DNA from: Peptococcaceae bacterium
Lineage (GTDB): Bacteria; Bacillota; DSM-521; Neomoorellales; Neomoorellaceae
DNA: 25,432 nucleotides
NCBI GenBank assembly: GCA_003509545.1
Contig: DOLC01000072.1
Coordinates: 1-25,432, forward strand
Reading direction: 5' to 3'
Position numbers and translations under genes: made by a program. Position 1 is the stretch's first letter, and each line of letters begins with the position of its first letter. Under the pieces are notes generated by a model. The model searched no databases. It was not told the origin of the DNA and was given only the letters and a program-made list of their open reading frames with translations. Shown here piece by piece: positions 8,295-14,810 of the stretch.

Positions 8295-8360
8295 GGCCTA
8301 CAGGCCTTTAAGCAAGGGATATAGTTCTTCCTCCTCCAGGCGGATACGCTGGGTCAAGGC

Positions 8361-8370
8361 GGAGGCGATG
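8361..8370. repeat. Target-site duplication of element copy 2, left
   Basis: GGAGGCGATG directly abuts the left end of the element and is identical to 8637-8646. It is part of the hemerythrin reading frame (codons for I-A-S plus one base when read on the minus strand). Its duplication is the direct trace of a transposition event. Confidence 0.93.
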
Positions 8371-8636
8371 CTGAGTTATCCCCACTTTTTGCAGGGCAGG
8401 CCTGCTTTGGCTTGGAAGCGAGCGAGCAAGCTTTCGCGGCTAGCCAAACTTAAGCTTGGCGAAAGGCGAAGGCAGGCCCGAGGGCATGGATGCCCGAGGC
8501 CGGCAACTGAGGCAGGATGCCGAATTTGCCGGGAAGCCTGCCGGAGCCTTGAGCCAAGCGCTAGTTTGGCCTGCGAGGGTTTCGGGAGCGAGCGTAAGCC
8601 AAAGCAGGCCGGAACAAAAAACTGGGGATGCGTCAG
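8371..8636 (-). mobile_element. Foldback/MITE-like element, copy 2 (complete, 266 bp)
   Basis: This is a complete non-coding element bounded by CTGAGTTATCCCCA on the left and, on the opposite strand at the right, CTGACGCATCCCCA. Both ends thus read CTGA-N3-ATCCCCA followed by a T-run. The inverted similarity continues inward (GGCCTGCTTTGGCTT, then CGCTCG-type runs, then AGCCAAACT and GCTTGG), so the two halves can fold on each other almost to the centre, where GGGCAT-GG-ATGCCC (8482-8495) forms an apical hairpin. It is flanked by a perfect 10-bp duplication and lies inside a hemerythrin-like gene. There is no transposase, so it would need one in trans. The ends resemble those of IS10 (CTGAGAGATCCCC), suggesting an IS4-family transposase; that link is inference. 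Confidence 0.92.
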
Positions 8637-8646
8637 GGAGGCGATG
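8637..8646. repeat. Target-site duplication of element copy 2, right
   Basis: GGAGGCGATG directly abuts the right end of the element and repeats 8361-8370 exactly. The bases outside the pair differ, so the duplication is exactly 10 bp. Confidence 0.93.
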
Positions 8647-9010
8647 GCCTTCACGTCGGCCAGGAAGCGAGTCGGGTCTTCCTTTATGGCCTCTATAGAG
8701 GCGTACTTATTCCTGAAGCGATCGAAGGCCTCACGGAGGCCGCCCATGTCGCGGATGAACCTCTGGGCCCTTTCCCGCACCTGTTCGTCCGGGTGTTGGA
8801 GGAGAAGGGGGTACAGCCCCCGGTCCTCTTGGGCCAGGTGAACCTTCACCTTGCCGAAAAGCGCCCCCAGCTTTATGAGGAGGTCGAAGGGCCGGCTGGA
8901 AATACCGTCCTTTCCCAAAGCCTCGATGTCCGTCAGAAGACCCAGGATCTCCCTATGTTGCCTTACCAGAGTGTCCGCTAGCATATGTATCTCTCCCCTT
9001 TTTGGCACCT

Positions 9011-9016
9011 ATTATA
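9011..9016 (-). promoter_or_regulatory. Candidate -10 box of the hemerythrin-like gene
   Basis: A perfect TATAAT lies on the minus strand 26 nt upstream of the ATG at 8984. No good -35 hexamer sits at the right spacing (CTCTCC at 17 nt), so the promoter may be weak or need an activator. A transcript from here would exclude the GTG at 9008 as start or make it nearly leaderless, which supports the ATG at 8984. Confidence 0.4.
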
Positions 9017-9143
9017 GAGCACCTCCGGAAAGAGGAGAGTGAGGAACATCACTTCGGGAATCCCAAAATGGTTACGTTTTCTTGTGATCTAGAACACACC
9101 TGAGGCAGAAATCATTAGGAAGGTTCCCCGGCCGGTGACTATT

Positions 9144-9380
9144 TTACATGGGTCCTAAAAAGGCCTCCAAGAGGCGAAATACAGGTACCAGGAGGTGTTC
9201 CATCCAAGCAATAGGATTGGGTAGGGGCCTATCCATCACCAGGGCGAGGCTCAAGGCTAACCCCAGGGACCACACCGCGCCCATGACCGCCAACTCCCTG
9301 TACTTTTTCTCACGATATAAGGGGACGGCCTCACCGCAGGCCATGAGGGCAAAGGCTAAGATAATCAAAAAAACGAACAT
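9144..9380 (-). CDS. Small two-helix membrane protein of the ger operon (possible D subunit)
   Basis: The 78-residue protein has two hydrophobic segments, about 2-16 (FVFLIILAFALMACG) and 32-48 (VMGAVWSLGLALSLALV), joined by a charged loop (YREKKYRE), and an amphipathic C-terminal tail. Its ATG follows the gerC stop with no gap, and GGAGG lies 7 nt upstream inside gerC, so it is translated with the receptor genes. Several germinant-receptor operons in spore formers carry a fourth gene for a small two-helix D protein that modulates receptor function. Position, size and topology fit that class, but such proteins are poorly conserved and I cannot confirm homology. It is the last gene of the operon; no clear terminator follows. 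Confidence 0.75.
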   Translation of the reverse strand: MFVFLIILAFALMACGEAVPLYREKKYRELAVMGAVWSLGLALSLALVMDRPLPNPIAWMEHLLVPVFRLLEAFLGPM

Positions 9381-10682
9381 CTACCTGCCTCCAGGAGAAG
9401 TCTTCTTGCCACCGGTGTTTCCGCGAATGGCTTCTACCGAAGCGTAGGTCATGCCCACCCTCCTCACTTCCATACGTGGTTCCACTTTTACTTCCACCCC
9501 GGCAAAGATTTCGTTCCAATGATCCTGCACTTGTTTCCAGAATTTGGGTTCCTGGCGATGGAGAACCTCTCCGAACCCAAAAATATCTGCCTTTAATTCC
9601 TTCTGGGCCTTATCCAAGGCCGCCTCTGCCCTTTTCTCCACTTCCCGGCGCAAGGCCTCTTCCATAGCCCTAACTTGAGCCGGATCCTTTAGAGAATCAT
9701 CGCACGTATGCTCGGTGAGGTCGCCCTCGGCCGTAATTTTAACCAGAAAACGGATCTTGTCGCCCTCTACGTGGGGTTTAACCTTGGTCTGGGAACGATA
9801 GAATCGCACGGCCACCTGCCCTTCAGGGTGGGCAGGACAGTTGAAGGTGATGACCCCTTCCCTAACTTCTCCCCGCAACCACATGGTGCCCAGGGTTTCC
9901 AAATGATCGAGATACCCCACCAGCTTATCGTCCTTGAACACCCCCGCCCCGTCGAAGCGTACGGCCGCCGGGGCCGCCTGGGCCGGTGGAGCCTCTCTCC
10001 CTTCACCACCCTCGCCTCCGCCGCCCGGCCGGCCTTCCCTTCCCTGCAGCTTGCTCCCGCTGTGTTCGTCGGGGGAAAGGAGGACCACCCGTGGCACTAC
10101 CGGGTTATCCCCTCGGGCCTGCCACATGGCAAACAGATCCTTCAACTCCACCTTTAAAATTACGTGGCTGTTCAAAATACCGGTGATGATGCGCCCGGGG
10201 TTGAGCTCGATCCCCGGCGGCAGGTCCAGCACCCTACGGGCTTCGCCCTCAGTAAGGACGACCACCGTATCCAGGCGCATCTGGCGGTCGCGGCTAAACC
10301 AATCTAAACTCTGGAGTCCCCTGCGCGCCAGGCCGTCTCCCAGGATGATCACGCGGTTATGGGCCCAAAAAACGCGGCGGGGAATATGTTCCTCCAGGCG
10401 GCGGGTGGCTTCGGCGAAATTATCGGCCACGGCGGTAACAATTTCCCCTGGCATTCTGGTACCGCCCCCACCGCCGGCTCCCATGGGCTGCCCGCCGCCG
10501 ATTTCCCGGGGGTTGATGATAAAGGCGCTCAGGCGGACCTGGTTTTCGCCCTCCGCATCCAGGGCGGCAGCCATTATGAGGGCCAGCTCTTCTATTTCAC
10601 GCCGGCTCCAGCACCCATCCAATATCATGCCTATAAGGGTTAAGGAAAGAAGGAGGAAGACGGCCCGAAGGCTTCTTCTCAC
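9381..10682 (-). CDS. gerAC: Germinant receptor lipoprotein subunit, GerAC/GerC family
   Basis: This is the C subunit of a GerA-type receptor that sits in the inner membrane of the spore and takes part in sensing nutrients. The 433-residue protein begins with a lipoprotein signal (hydrophobic core at 7-21, lipobox LDGC with Cys24), then CWSRREIEELALI, the hallmark of the family. Further conserved parts are the HNRVIILGDGLARRG segment, and a C-terminal domain ending near HWNEIFAGVEVKVEP. Two low-complexity Gly-rich linkers occur (GAGGGGG near 80 and GRPGGGGEGGEGRE near 235), the second between the domains. The start is GTG at 10682, overlapping the gerB stop by 4 nt with GGAGGGGAG upstream. 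The upstream open frame to 10955 is a shadow of gerB. The symbol denotes the subunit type only. Confidence 0.93.
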   Translation of the reverse strand: MRRSLRAVFLLLSLTLIGMILDGCWSRREIEELALIMAAALDAEGENQVRLSAFIINPREIGGGQPMGAGGGGGTRMPGEIVTAVADNFAEATRRLEEHIPRRVFWAHNRVIILGDGLARRGLQSLDWFSRDRQMRLDTVVVLTEGEARRVLDLPPGIELNPGRIITGILNSHVILKVELKDLFAMWQARGDNPVVPRVVLLSPDEHSGSKLQGREGRPGGGGEGGEGREAPPAQAAPAAVRFDGAGVFKDDKLVGYLDHLETLGTMWLRGEVREGVITFNCPAHPEGQVAVRFYRSQTKVKPHVEGDKIRFLVKITAEGDLTEHTCDDSLKDPAQVRAMEEALRREVEKRAEAALDKAQKELKADIFGFGEVLHRQEPKFWKQVQDHWNEIFAGVEVKVEPRMEVRRVGMTYASVEAIRGNTGGKKTSPGGR

Positions 10683-11785
10683 GTTCTGCTCCCCTCCACC
10701 TTTCTGATAACCGCCGTCAGCGCTAAGGCGGCGGGGACCGTCCATTGCCACAGCAGGGCCCAAACAGGCAGGACTTGTTCGAGATAAAATAATACGCCCG
10801 TAAGGTTGTCGAAGAGCCAGACGGATAATACCACCACGAGGGCCGCCAGGGGAGCGCATAAGGGCCGGTACTCCCTTAAGTCGGCCGCCGTGGCCAGGCC
10901 CAAAGCTGCAATATACAGGTTTAGAGTAACCTTGATAAATATGCCTCCCACCCAAATGGCCATGAAGAGCACTTCAATGCGTTCCAGGAAATTGCCGATG
11001 CTTATCACCCGGGCGAGGGAGAAAGCCGGAAAAGTAAGGCGTCCCGCCTCGCAGGCACCGAAGACCAGCACGCCCCCCATGACCCCTAAGACCAGGAAGA
11101 AAAGAATGCCCGCCAGCCCCAGGATCAGGCTCCTCTTCACCCCCTCGGGCTGTTGAAGGAAGGCGCCTACCACGGATATAACGATAATTTCTCCCGTGGA
11201 GCCCAGGGTGATAAATGCGCCTAACAAAAGGGGCCCGAGGCCCCCTTCCAGGAGGGGGAAAAGGTTGCGCAGGGACATCTTGGGCGTGGCCAGCACCAGG
11301 ACAATGAGGAAAAAGCTGACCATGAGGGGAAGGATGAACTGGGCCGACCGCGCAATGACTTCCAGCCCGTTGCGGGCCGCATAGACGGCCAGAACCATCA
11401 GGGTAACGGTGAAAACTATGAGGGGCGTCTCCGGCATAACGGCCGCCACCAGAAATTCGCCGAACTCCCGCAGGACGATGGCATTCCACTGCACAAAGGC
11501 CAGAACGTAAAACAAGGTCATGGCTTTGCCTAAAATTTTTCCCAGAACGGTCTCCGCCACCTGGAAAAGGGTCCTTCCGGGGAACCGGTACAGCAGCCAA
11601 CCCAGCAGGAGGGCCAGGGGCAGGGTGAAGACGATGGCCAGAACGACGGACATCCAGGCATCCTGTTGGGCCCTGGAGACGATAAGGGCCGGAAGAAAGA
11701 GAAGGGCCGTAGGCAGCTCGCTGAACCAGAGCAAAATGGCGCCCTGCCATGGACCGATAAAACCTTCTTCGCGGCTGCGGGACAC
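10679..11785 (-). CDS. gerAB: Germinant receptor permease-like subunit, GerAB/GerB family
   Basis: The B subunit is a membrane protein of the amino-acid/polyamine permease superfamily and is held to bind the germinant. The 368-residue protein has about ten hydrophobic helices. It begins with EEGFIGPWQGAILLWFSELPTALLFLPA, the usual first helix region, and contains PLMVSFFLIVLVLATP and LGSTGEIIVISVVGAFL. The start is GTG at 11785, two nt after the gerA stop, with GGGGGAGG 9 nt upstream inside gerA; the open frame up to 11908 runs over gerA and is not used. Tight coupling to gerA and gerC suggests equal production of the three subunits. The germinant itself cannot be read from the sequence. Confidence 0.92.
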   Translation of the reverse strand: MSRSREEGFIGPWQGAILLWFSELPTALLFLPALIVSRAQQDAWMSVVLAIVFTLPLALLLGWLLYRFPGRTLFQVAETVLGKILGKAMTLFYVLAFVQWNAIVLREFGEFLVAAVMPETPLIVFTVTLMVLAVYAARNGLEVIARSAQFILPLMVSFFLIVLVLATPKMSLRNLFPLLEGGLGPLLLGAFITLGSTGEIIVISVVGAFLQQPEGVKRSLILGLAGILFFLVLGVMGGVLVFGACEAGRLTFPAFSLARVISIGNFLERIEVLFMAIWVGGIFIKVTLNLYIAALGLATAADLREYRPLCAPLAALVVVLSVWLFDNLTGVLFYLEQVLPVWALLWQWTVPAALALTAVIRKVEGSRT

Positions 11786-11787
11786 AA

Positions 11788-13437
11788 CTACCGGCCTCCC
11801 CCGCTTTTTTCTCCTTTGTCCGCCCCGGGAGGCACCGGTTGCAGACCTTCGGCCTGCCGCCTGGGATCCCGGTGCCCCAGTTGGGTGGGTCTCAACTCCT
11901 GGTCCCACCGCGGTGCCCGCACGAAAACATCCTTGTAGTCTCGCCTGTGGTAGGGTGCCACCGGAGCCAGATAGGGCACGCCAAAGGACCTGAGGGTATT
12001 AAGGTGAACCAAAACGGCCAGGAGGCCCAGCATGATACCGTAAAATCCTAGTACTCCGGCCAGAATAAGCATAATAAAGCGCAGCAGGCGGATGGTAATG
12101 GCCATGGAAAACTTAGGCAGGGCAAAGGAGCTGATGCCCGTCAGGGCCACCACGATAACCATGGCCGGGGAAAACAGGCCGGCGCTCACCGCGGCTTCGC
12201 CGATGACCAGGGCACCCACGATACTTACCGCCTGTCCCACCACCCGGGGGAGGCGAACTCCGGCCTCCCGCAAGATCTCGAAGACCAGTTCCAGCAACAG
12301 GGCCTCGACCACCGCGGGAAAGGGAATACCCTCCCTCTGGGCGGCCAGCCGCACTACCAGGTTGGTGGGCAGCATTTCCTGGTGATAGGTGCTCACTGCC
12401 ACATAGGCGCTCGGCAGCAAAAGGGCGATGTTGAGTATCACAAACCGGAGCACCCTTAAGAAACTGGCCAGCCAGTAGCGCTCGTAATAGTCTTCACTGG
12501 CCTGGAGGAACTGGACGAACAAGGTGGGTACCAGGAGGACGAAGGGTGTGTTGTCGATGAGAAGGGCCACCCGCCCCTCCAGGAGGGCGGCCGCCACTTT
12601 GTCCGGCCGCTCCGTGTGGTCGATCTGGGGGAAGGGGGAAAAGGGGTTGTCCTCGATAAACTCCTCGATATAGGCGCTTTCCAAGATGCCGTCTACATCA
12701 ATACGGTCTAGCCGCCGGCGTATTTCTTCCAGGAGGCCCGGACCGACCAGACTCTTGAGATAGACCAGGGAAACGTTGGTCTGGCTGTAGCGGCCCACCA
12801 GGAGGTTATCCACTACGAGGTCCGGTGTCTTGAGGCGCCGGCGTATCAGGGCGGTGTTGGTCCTCAGGTTCTCCACAAAGCCTTCCCGGGGCCCCCGGAC
12901 TACACCTTCGGTGAGGGGTTCGCTGATGCTGCGCTGTTCCCAGGAGCGGGTGCTGGTCGCCATGGCTTGGCGGTAGCCCTCAAATAAAAGAACGGCGTCG
13001 CCGTTCAGGACATGATTGACCACATCCGCCATTTTCTCGACAAAATCGACATCGGCCATGGGTACGATGATTTCTAACAGGCGGTCCAGGGGAGCAGATC
13101 TGTCTACCAAGGCCTGGGCCAGCTCGGAAGGTACGTGCTGCAGGGTTCGCAAGAGGGTATCCTCAATGAGGGTCTTGTCGGCCAGGCCGTCGATATAAAC
13201 GATGGCCGCCCGGGCCCGGCCGCCGATGCAAAAGTCCCTTTTTACTACGTCACCGCTCCGGTGGAATATCTCCTCCAGCTGCTGCAGGTTCAGCTTGAGG
13301 TCCGGAGTCAGAACGTAGTGTTCCAGCGGGGGGTAGGGGTATTTTTGCCCTTGCCCCCCGGAAGTATCTTTTTGAGTTGCTCGGCCCTTCAAGGGCCGAA
13401 GGGCGGCGCGAAGGGGTCTGCGGAAGGGGCGAGGCAC
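11788..13437 (-). CDS. gerAA: Germinant receptor A subunit, GerA family
   Basis: The A subunit has a large soluble N-terminal domain and a C-terminal membrane domain; it assembles with B and C subunits in the spore inner membrane. In this 549-residue protein the N-domain (about 50-315) holds GDVVKRDFCIGGRARAAIVY and GRVALLIDNTPFVLLVPTLF, both typical of the family. Membrane helices run from about 325 to 490 (LRFVILNIALLLPSAYVAV, VVGQAVSIVGALVIGEAAV, MLILAGVLGFYGIMLGLLAV), and the tail has the usual DVFVRAPRWDQELRPTQ. The first 35 residues are basic and atypical. The start is GTG at 13437, 6 nt after AAGGGGGG. It begins 34 nt after purD with no terminator between, but a sigma-G/F-like promoter candidate overlaps the end of purD. 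Confidence 0.93.
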   Translation of the reverse strand: MPRPFRRPLRAALRPLKGRATQKDTSGGQGQKYPYPPLEHYVLTPDLKLNLQQLEEIFHRSGDVVKRDFCIGGRARAAIVYIDGLADKTLIEDTLLRTLQHVPSELAQALVDRSAPLDRLLEIIVPMADVDFVEKMADVVNHVLNGDAVLLFEGYRQAMATSTRSWEQRSISEPLTEGVVRGPREGFVENLRTNTALIRRRLKTPDLVVDNLLVGRYSQTNVSLVYLKSLVGPGLLEEIRRRLDRIDVDGILESAYIEEFIEDNPFSPFPQIDHTERPDKVAAALLEGRVALLIDNTPFVLLVPTLFVQFLQASEDYYERYWLASFLRVLRFVILNIALLLPSAYVAVSTYHQEMLPTNLVVRLAAQREGIPFPAVVEALLLELVFEILREAGVRLPRVVGQAVSIVGALVIGEAAVSAGLFSPAMVIVVALTGISSFALPKFSMAITIRLLRFIMLILAGVLGFYGIMLGLLAVLVHLNTLRSFGVPYLAPVAPYHRRDYKDVFVRAPRWDQELRPTQLGHRDPRRQAEGLQPVPPGADKGEKSGGGR

Positions 13438-13471
13438 CGGCTTCCCCCCTTAAGGCTCTAGCGATCTGCTC

Positions 13472-14755
13472 TTATTTAGATTGGCCTAAGGGGAAAAGTT
13501 TATACGCCCGCCGGCCGATGTCCCTCCGGTAGTGCTTCCCCGGAAAGTCGATGATCTCCGCGGCGTCGTAGGCCTTCTTCAAGGCGTCCTCCAGGGTTTC
13601 GCCGCGGGCGGTGACCCCCAACACCCGCCCCCCGGCGGTGACCAGGCGCCCTTCCTTCAGGGCCGTACCGGCGTGAAACACCTCTACTCCCGGCGGCACA
13701 TCTTCCAGCCCCTTGAGGGCTTCGCCCCGGAGATACTCTCCGGGATAACCGGGAGCCGCCAGAACCACGCAGGCCGCCGCCCCCGGATGCCATTTCACCT
13801 CCACCCGATCCAGCCGCCCCTCCAGGGCCGCCAGGATAACCTCCACCAGATCGCTCTCCAGGAGCATCAGGACAGCCTGGGCTTCGGGATCCCCAAGCCG
13901 GCAGTTGAACTCCAGGACGCGGGGGCCCCGGGCGGTCAGCATTAATCCAGCATACAGGACACCGGTATACGGCCTCCCGGCCGCCGCCATGGCCCGCACG
14001 GCCGGCCGCAGGACGGTTTCCATCACTTCCGCTGCCGCGGCCTCGTCGTAGAAGGGGACGGGGGCATAGGCCCCCATTCCTCCCGTATTGGGGCCCCGGT
14101 CCCCGTCCAAAAGGCGCTTATGATCCTGGGACGGCACCAGAGGAAGGAGATTCTCCCCGTCGCACAGGGCCATGGCGCTTACCTCTTCGCCCTCCAGCTT
14201 TTCTTCCAGGACGAGGCGACGGCCGGCAGGGCCGAGGCGGCCCCCCAGCATTTCCTCGATGGCCCGGAGGGCTTCCCCTTCGTCCTCCGCTATGACCACG
14301 CCCTTGCCGGCGGCCAGACCATCGGCCTTGATTACCACCGGCGCCCCTTCCCTCTCCAGGTAGCGGCGGGCGTCCTCCAGGTTGTCCACCACCGTATGGC
14401 GGGCGGTGGGGATGCCCTCTTTAGCCATAAATTCCTTGGCCCAGACTTTACTGCCTTCTAACAGGGCCGCCTCCCGCCGCGGGCCGAAGATCCTCAAACC
14501 CGCAGCCTCAAAGGCGTCTACCACGCCGGCCACCAGGGGTCCTTCCGGCCCCACCACCGTCAGCTGGATGTCGGCCTGGCGGGCGAAATCCACCAGGCCT
14601 TCAATATCGTCAGCGGGTATGGGGACGCAGTAGGCGTGGTTTGCTATACCAGCATTGCCGGGGGCGCAGTAGATCTCGGTGACCGCCGGGCTCTGGGCCA
14701 ATTTCCACACCAGGGCATGCTCCCGCCCGCCGCTTCCTACCACCAGGACTTTCAC
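13472..14755 (-). CDS. purD: Phosphoribosylamine-glycine ligase (GARS)
   Basis: PurD joins glycine to phosphoribosylamine using ATP, the second step toward IMP. The 427-residue protein is an ATP-grasp enzyme of normal length. Visible features are the N-terminal KVLVVGSGGREHALVWKLAQS, the ADGLAAGKGVVIAEDEGEA nucleotide-binding segment at about 145-163, the DHKRLLDGDRGPNTGGMGAY signature near 210-230, and EFNCRLGDPEAQAVL near 280-295. The start is GTG at 14755, 6 nt after GAGGAGGG. It lies 55 nt after purH and is the last gene of the purine operon. No terminator hairpin is visible after it, so some transcripts may run on into the ger genes. Confidence 0.97.
   Translation of the reverse strand: MKVLVVGSGGREHALVWKLAQSPAVTEIYCAPGNAGIANHAYCVPIPADDIEGLVDFARQADIQLTVVGPEGPLVAGVVDAFEAAGLRIFGPRREAALLEGSKVWAKEFMAKEGIPTARHTVVDNLEDARRYLEREGAPVVIKADGLAAGKGVVIAEDEGEALRAIEEMLGGRLGPAGRRLVLEEKLEGEEVSAMALCDGENLLPLVPSQDHKRLLDGDRGPNTGGMGAYAPVPFYDEAAAAEVMETVLRPAVRAMAAAGRPYTGVLYAGLMLTARGPRVLEFNCRLGDPEAQAVLMLLESDLVEVILAALEGRLDRVEVKWHPGAAACVVLAAPGYPGEYLRGEALKGLEDVPPGVEVFHAGTALKEGRLVTAGGRVLGVTARGETLEDALKKAYDAAEIIDFPGKHYRRDIGRRAYKLFPLGQSK
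13477..13505 (-). promoter_or_regulatory. Candidate sigma-G/sigma-F promoter of the ger operon
   Basis: On the minus strand GTATA (13505-13501) and GGCCAATCTA (13486-13477) fit the forespore consensus forms GNATR and GGNNANNHTR. They are 14 nt apart, where about 15 is usual. Transcription would begin near 13469, right at the purD stop codon, leaving a leader of about 30 nt before gerA. Germinant receptor operons in Bacillus are read by sigma-G, so the place is as expected. The consensus is loose, so a chance match is possible. Confidence 0.45.
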
Positions 14756-14810
14756 GACCGTCCCTCCTCGCAGAAAAAATATGCCCGCCCGGGCACGGGG
14801 TAAATCTCCT

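Larger units (their letters stand above)
8298..8984 (-). pseudogene. Hemerythrin-like gene interrupted by mobile element copy 2
   Basis: The intact part (8984 down to 8637) encodes 116 residues of a hemerythrin-like four-helix bundle: MLADTLVRQHREILGLLTDI at the start and HLAQEDRGLYPLL at 49-61, holding an HxxxE motif. The element then interrupts. Beyond it, 8360-8298 encodes the missing last helix, ALTQRIRLEEEELYPLLKGL plus stop. Removing 8371-8636 and one 10-bp duplicate joins both parts in frame as a 136-residue protein, a normal size for the family. As it stands, translation runs 86 codons into the element and stops at 8376, giving a 202-residue protein without the fourth helix. Such proteins bind a di-iron centre and sense or scavenge oxygen or NO; the last helix has R where a His ligand is common, so metal binding was perhaps already altered. 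The start is ATG at 8984 behind GGGGAG; a GTG at 9008 is less likely. Confidence 0.88.

Noticed and set aside
8242..8297. Bidirectional terminator between MATE and the hemerythrin-like gene
   Set aside because: A 7-bp GC stem exists, but neither strand has a T-run, so it is listed only as a stem-loop.
8371..8636. Element as a degraded insertion sequence with a transposase remnant
   Set aside because: The open frames through the element are by-products of its composition; none resembles a transposase and the halves are inverted repeats of each other.
13438..13471. Terminator between purD and gerA
   Set aside because: No stem followed by a T-run is present on the minus strand in this gap.
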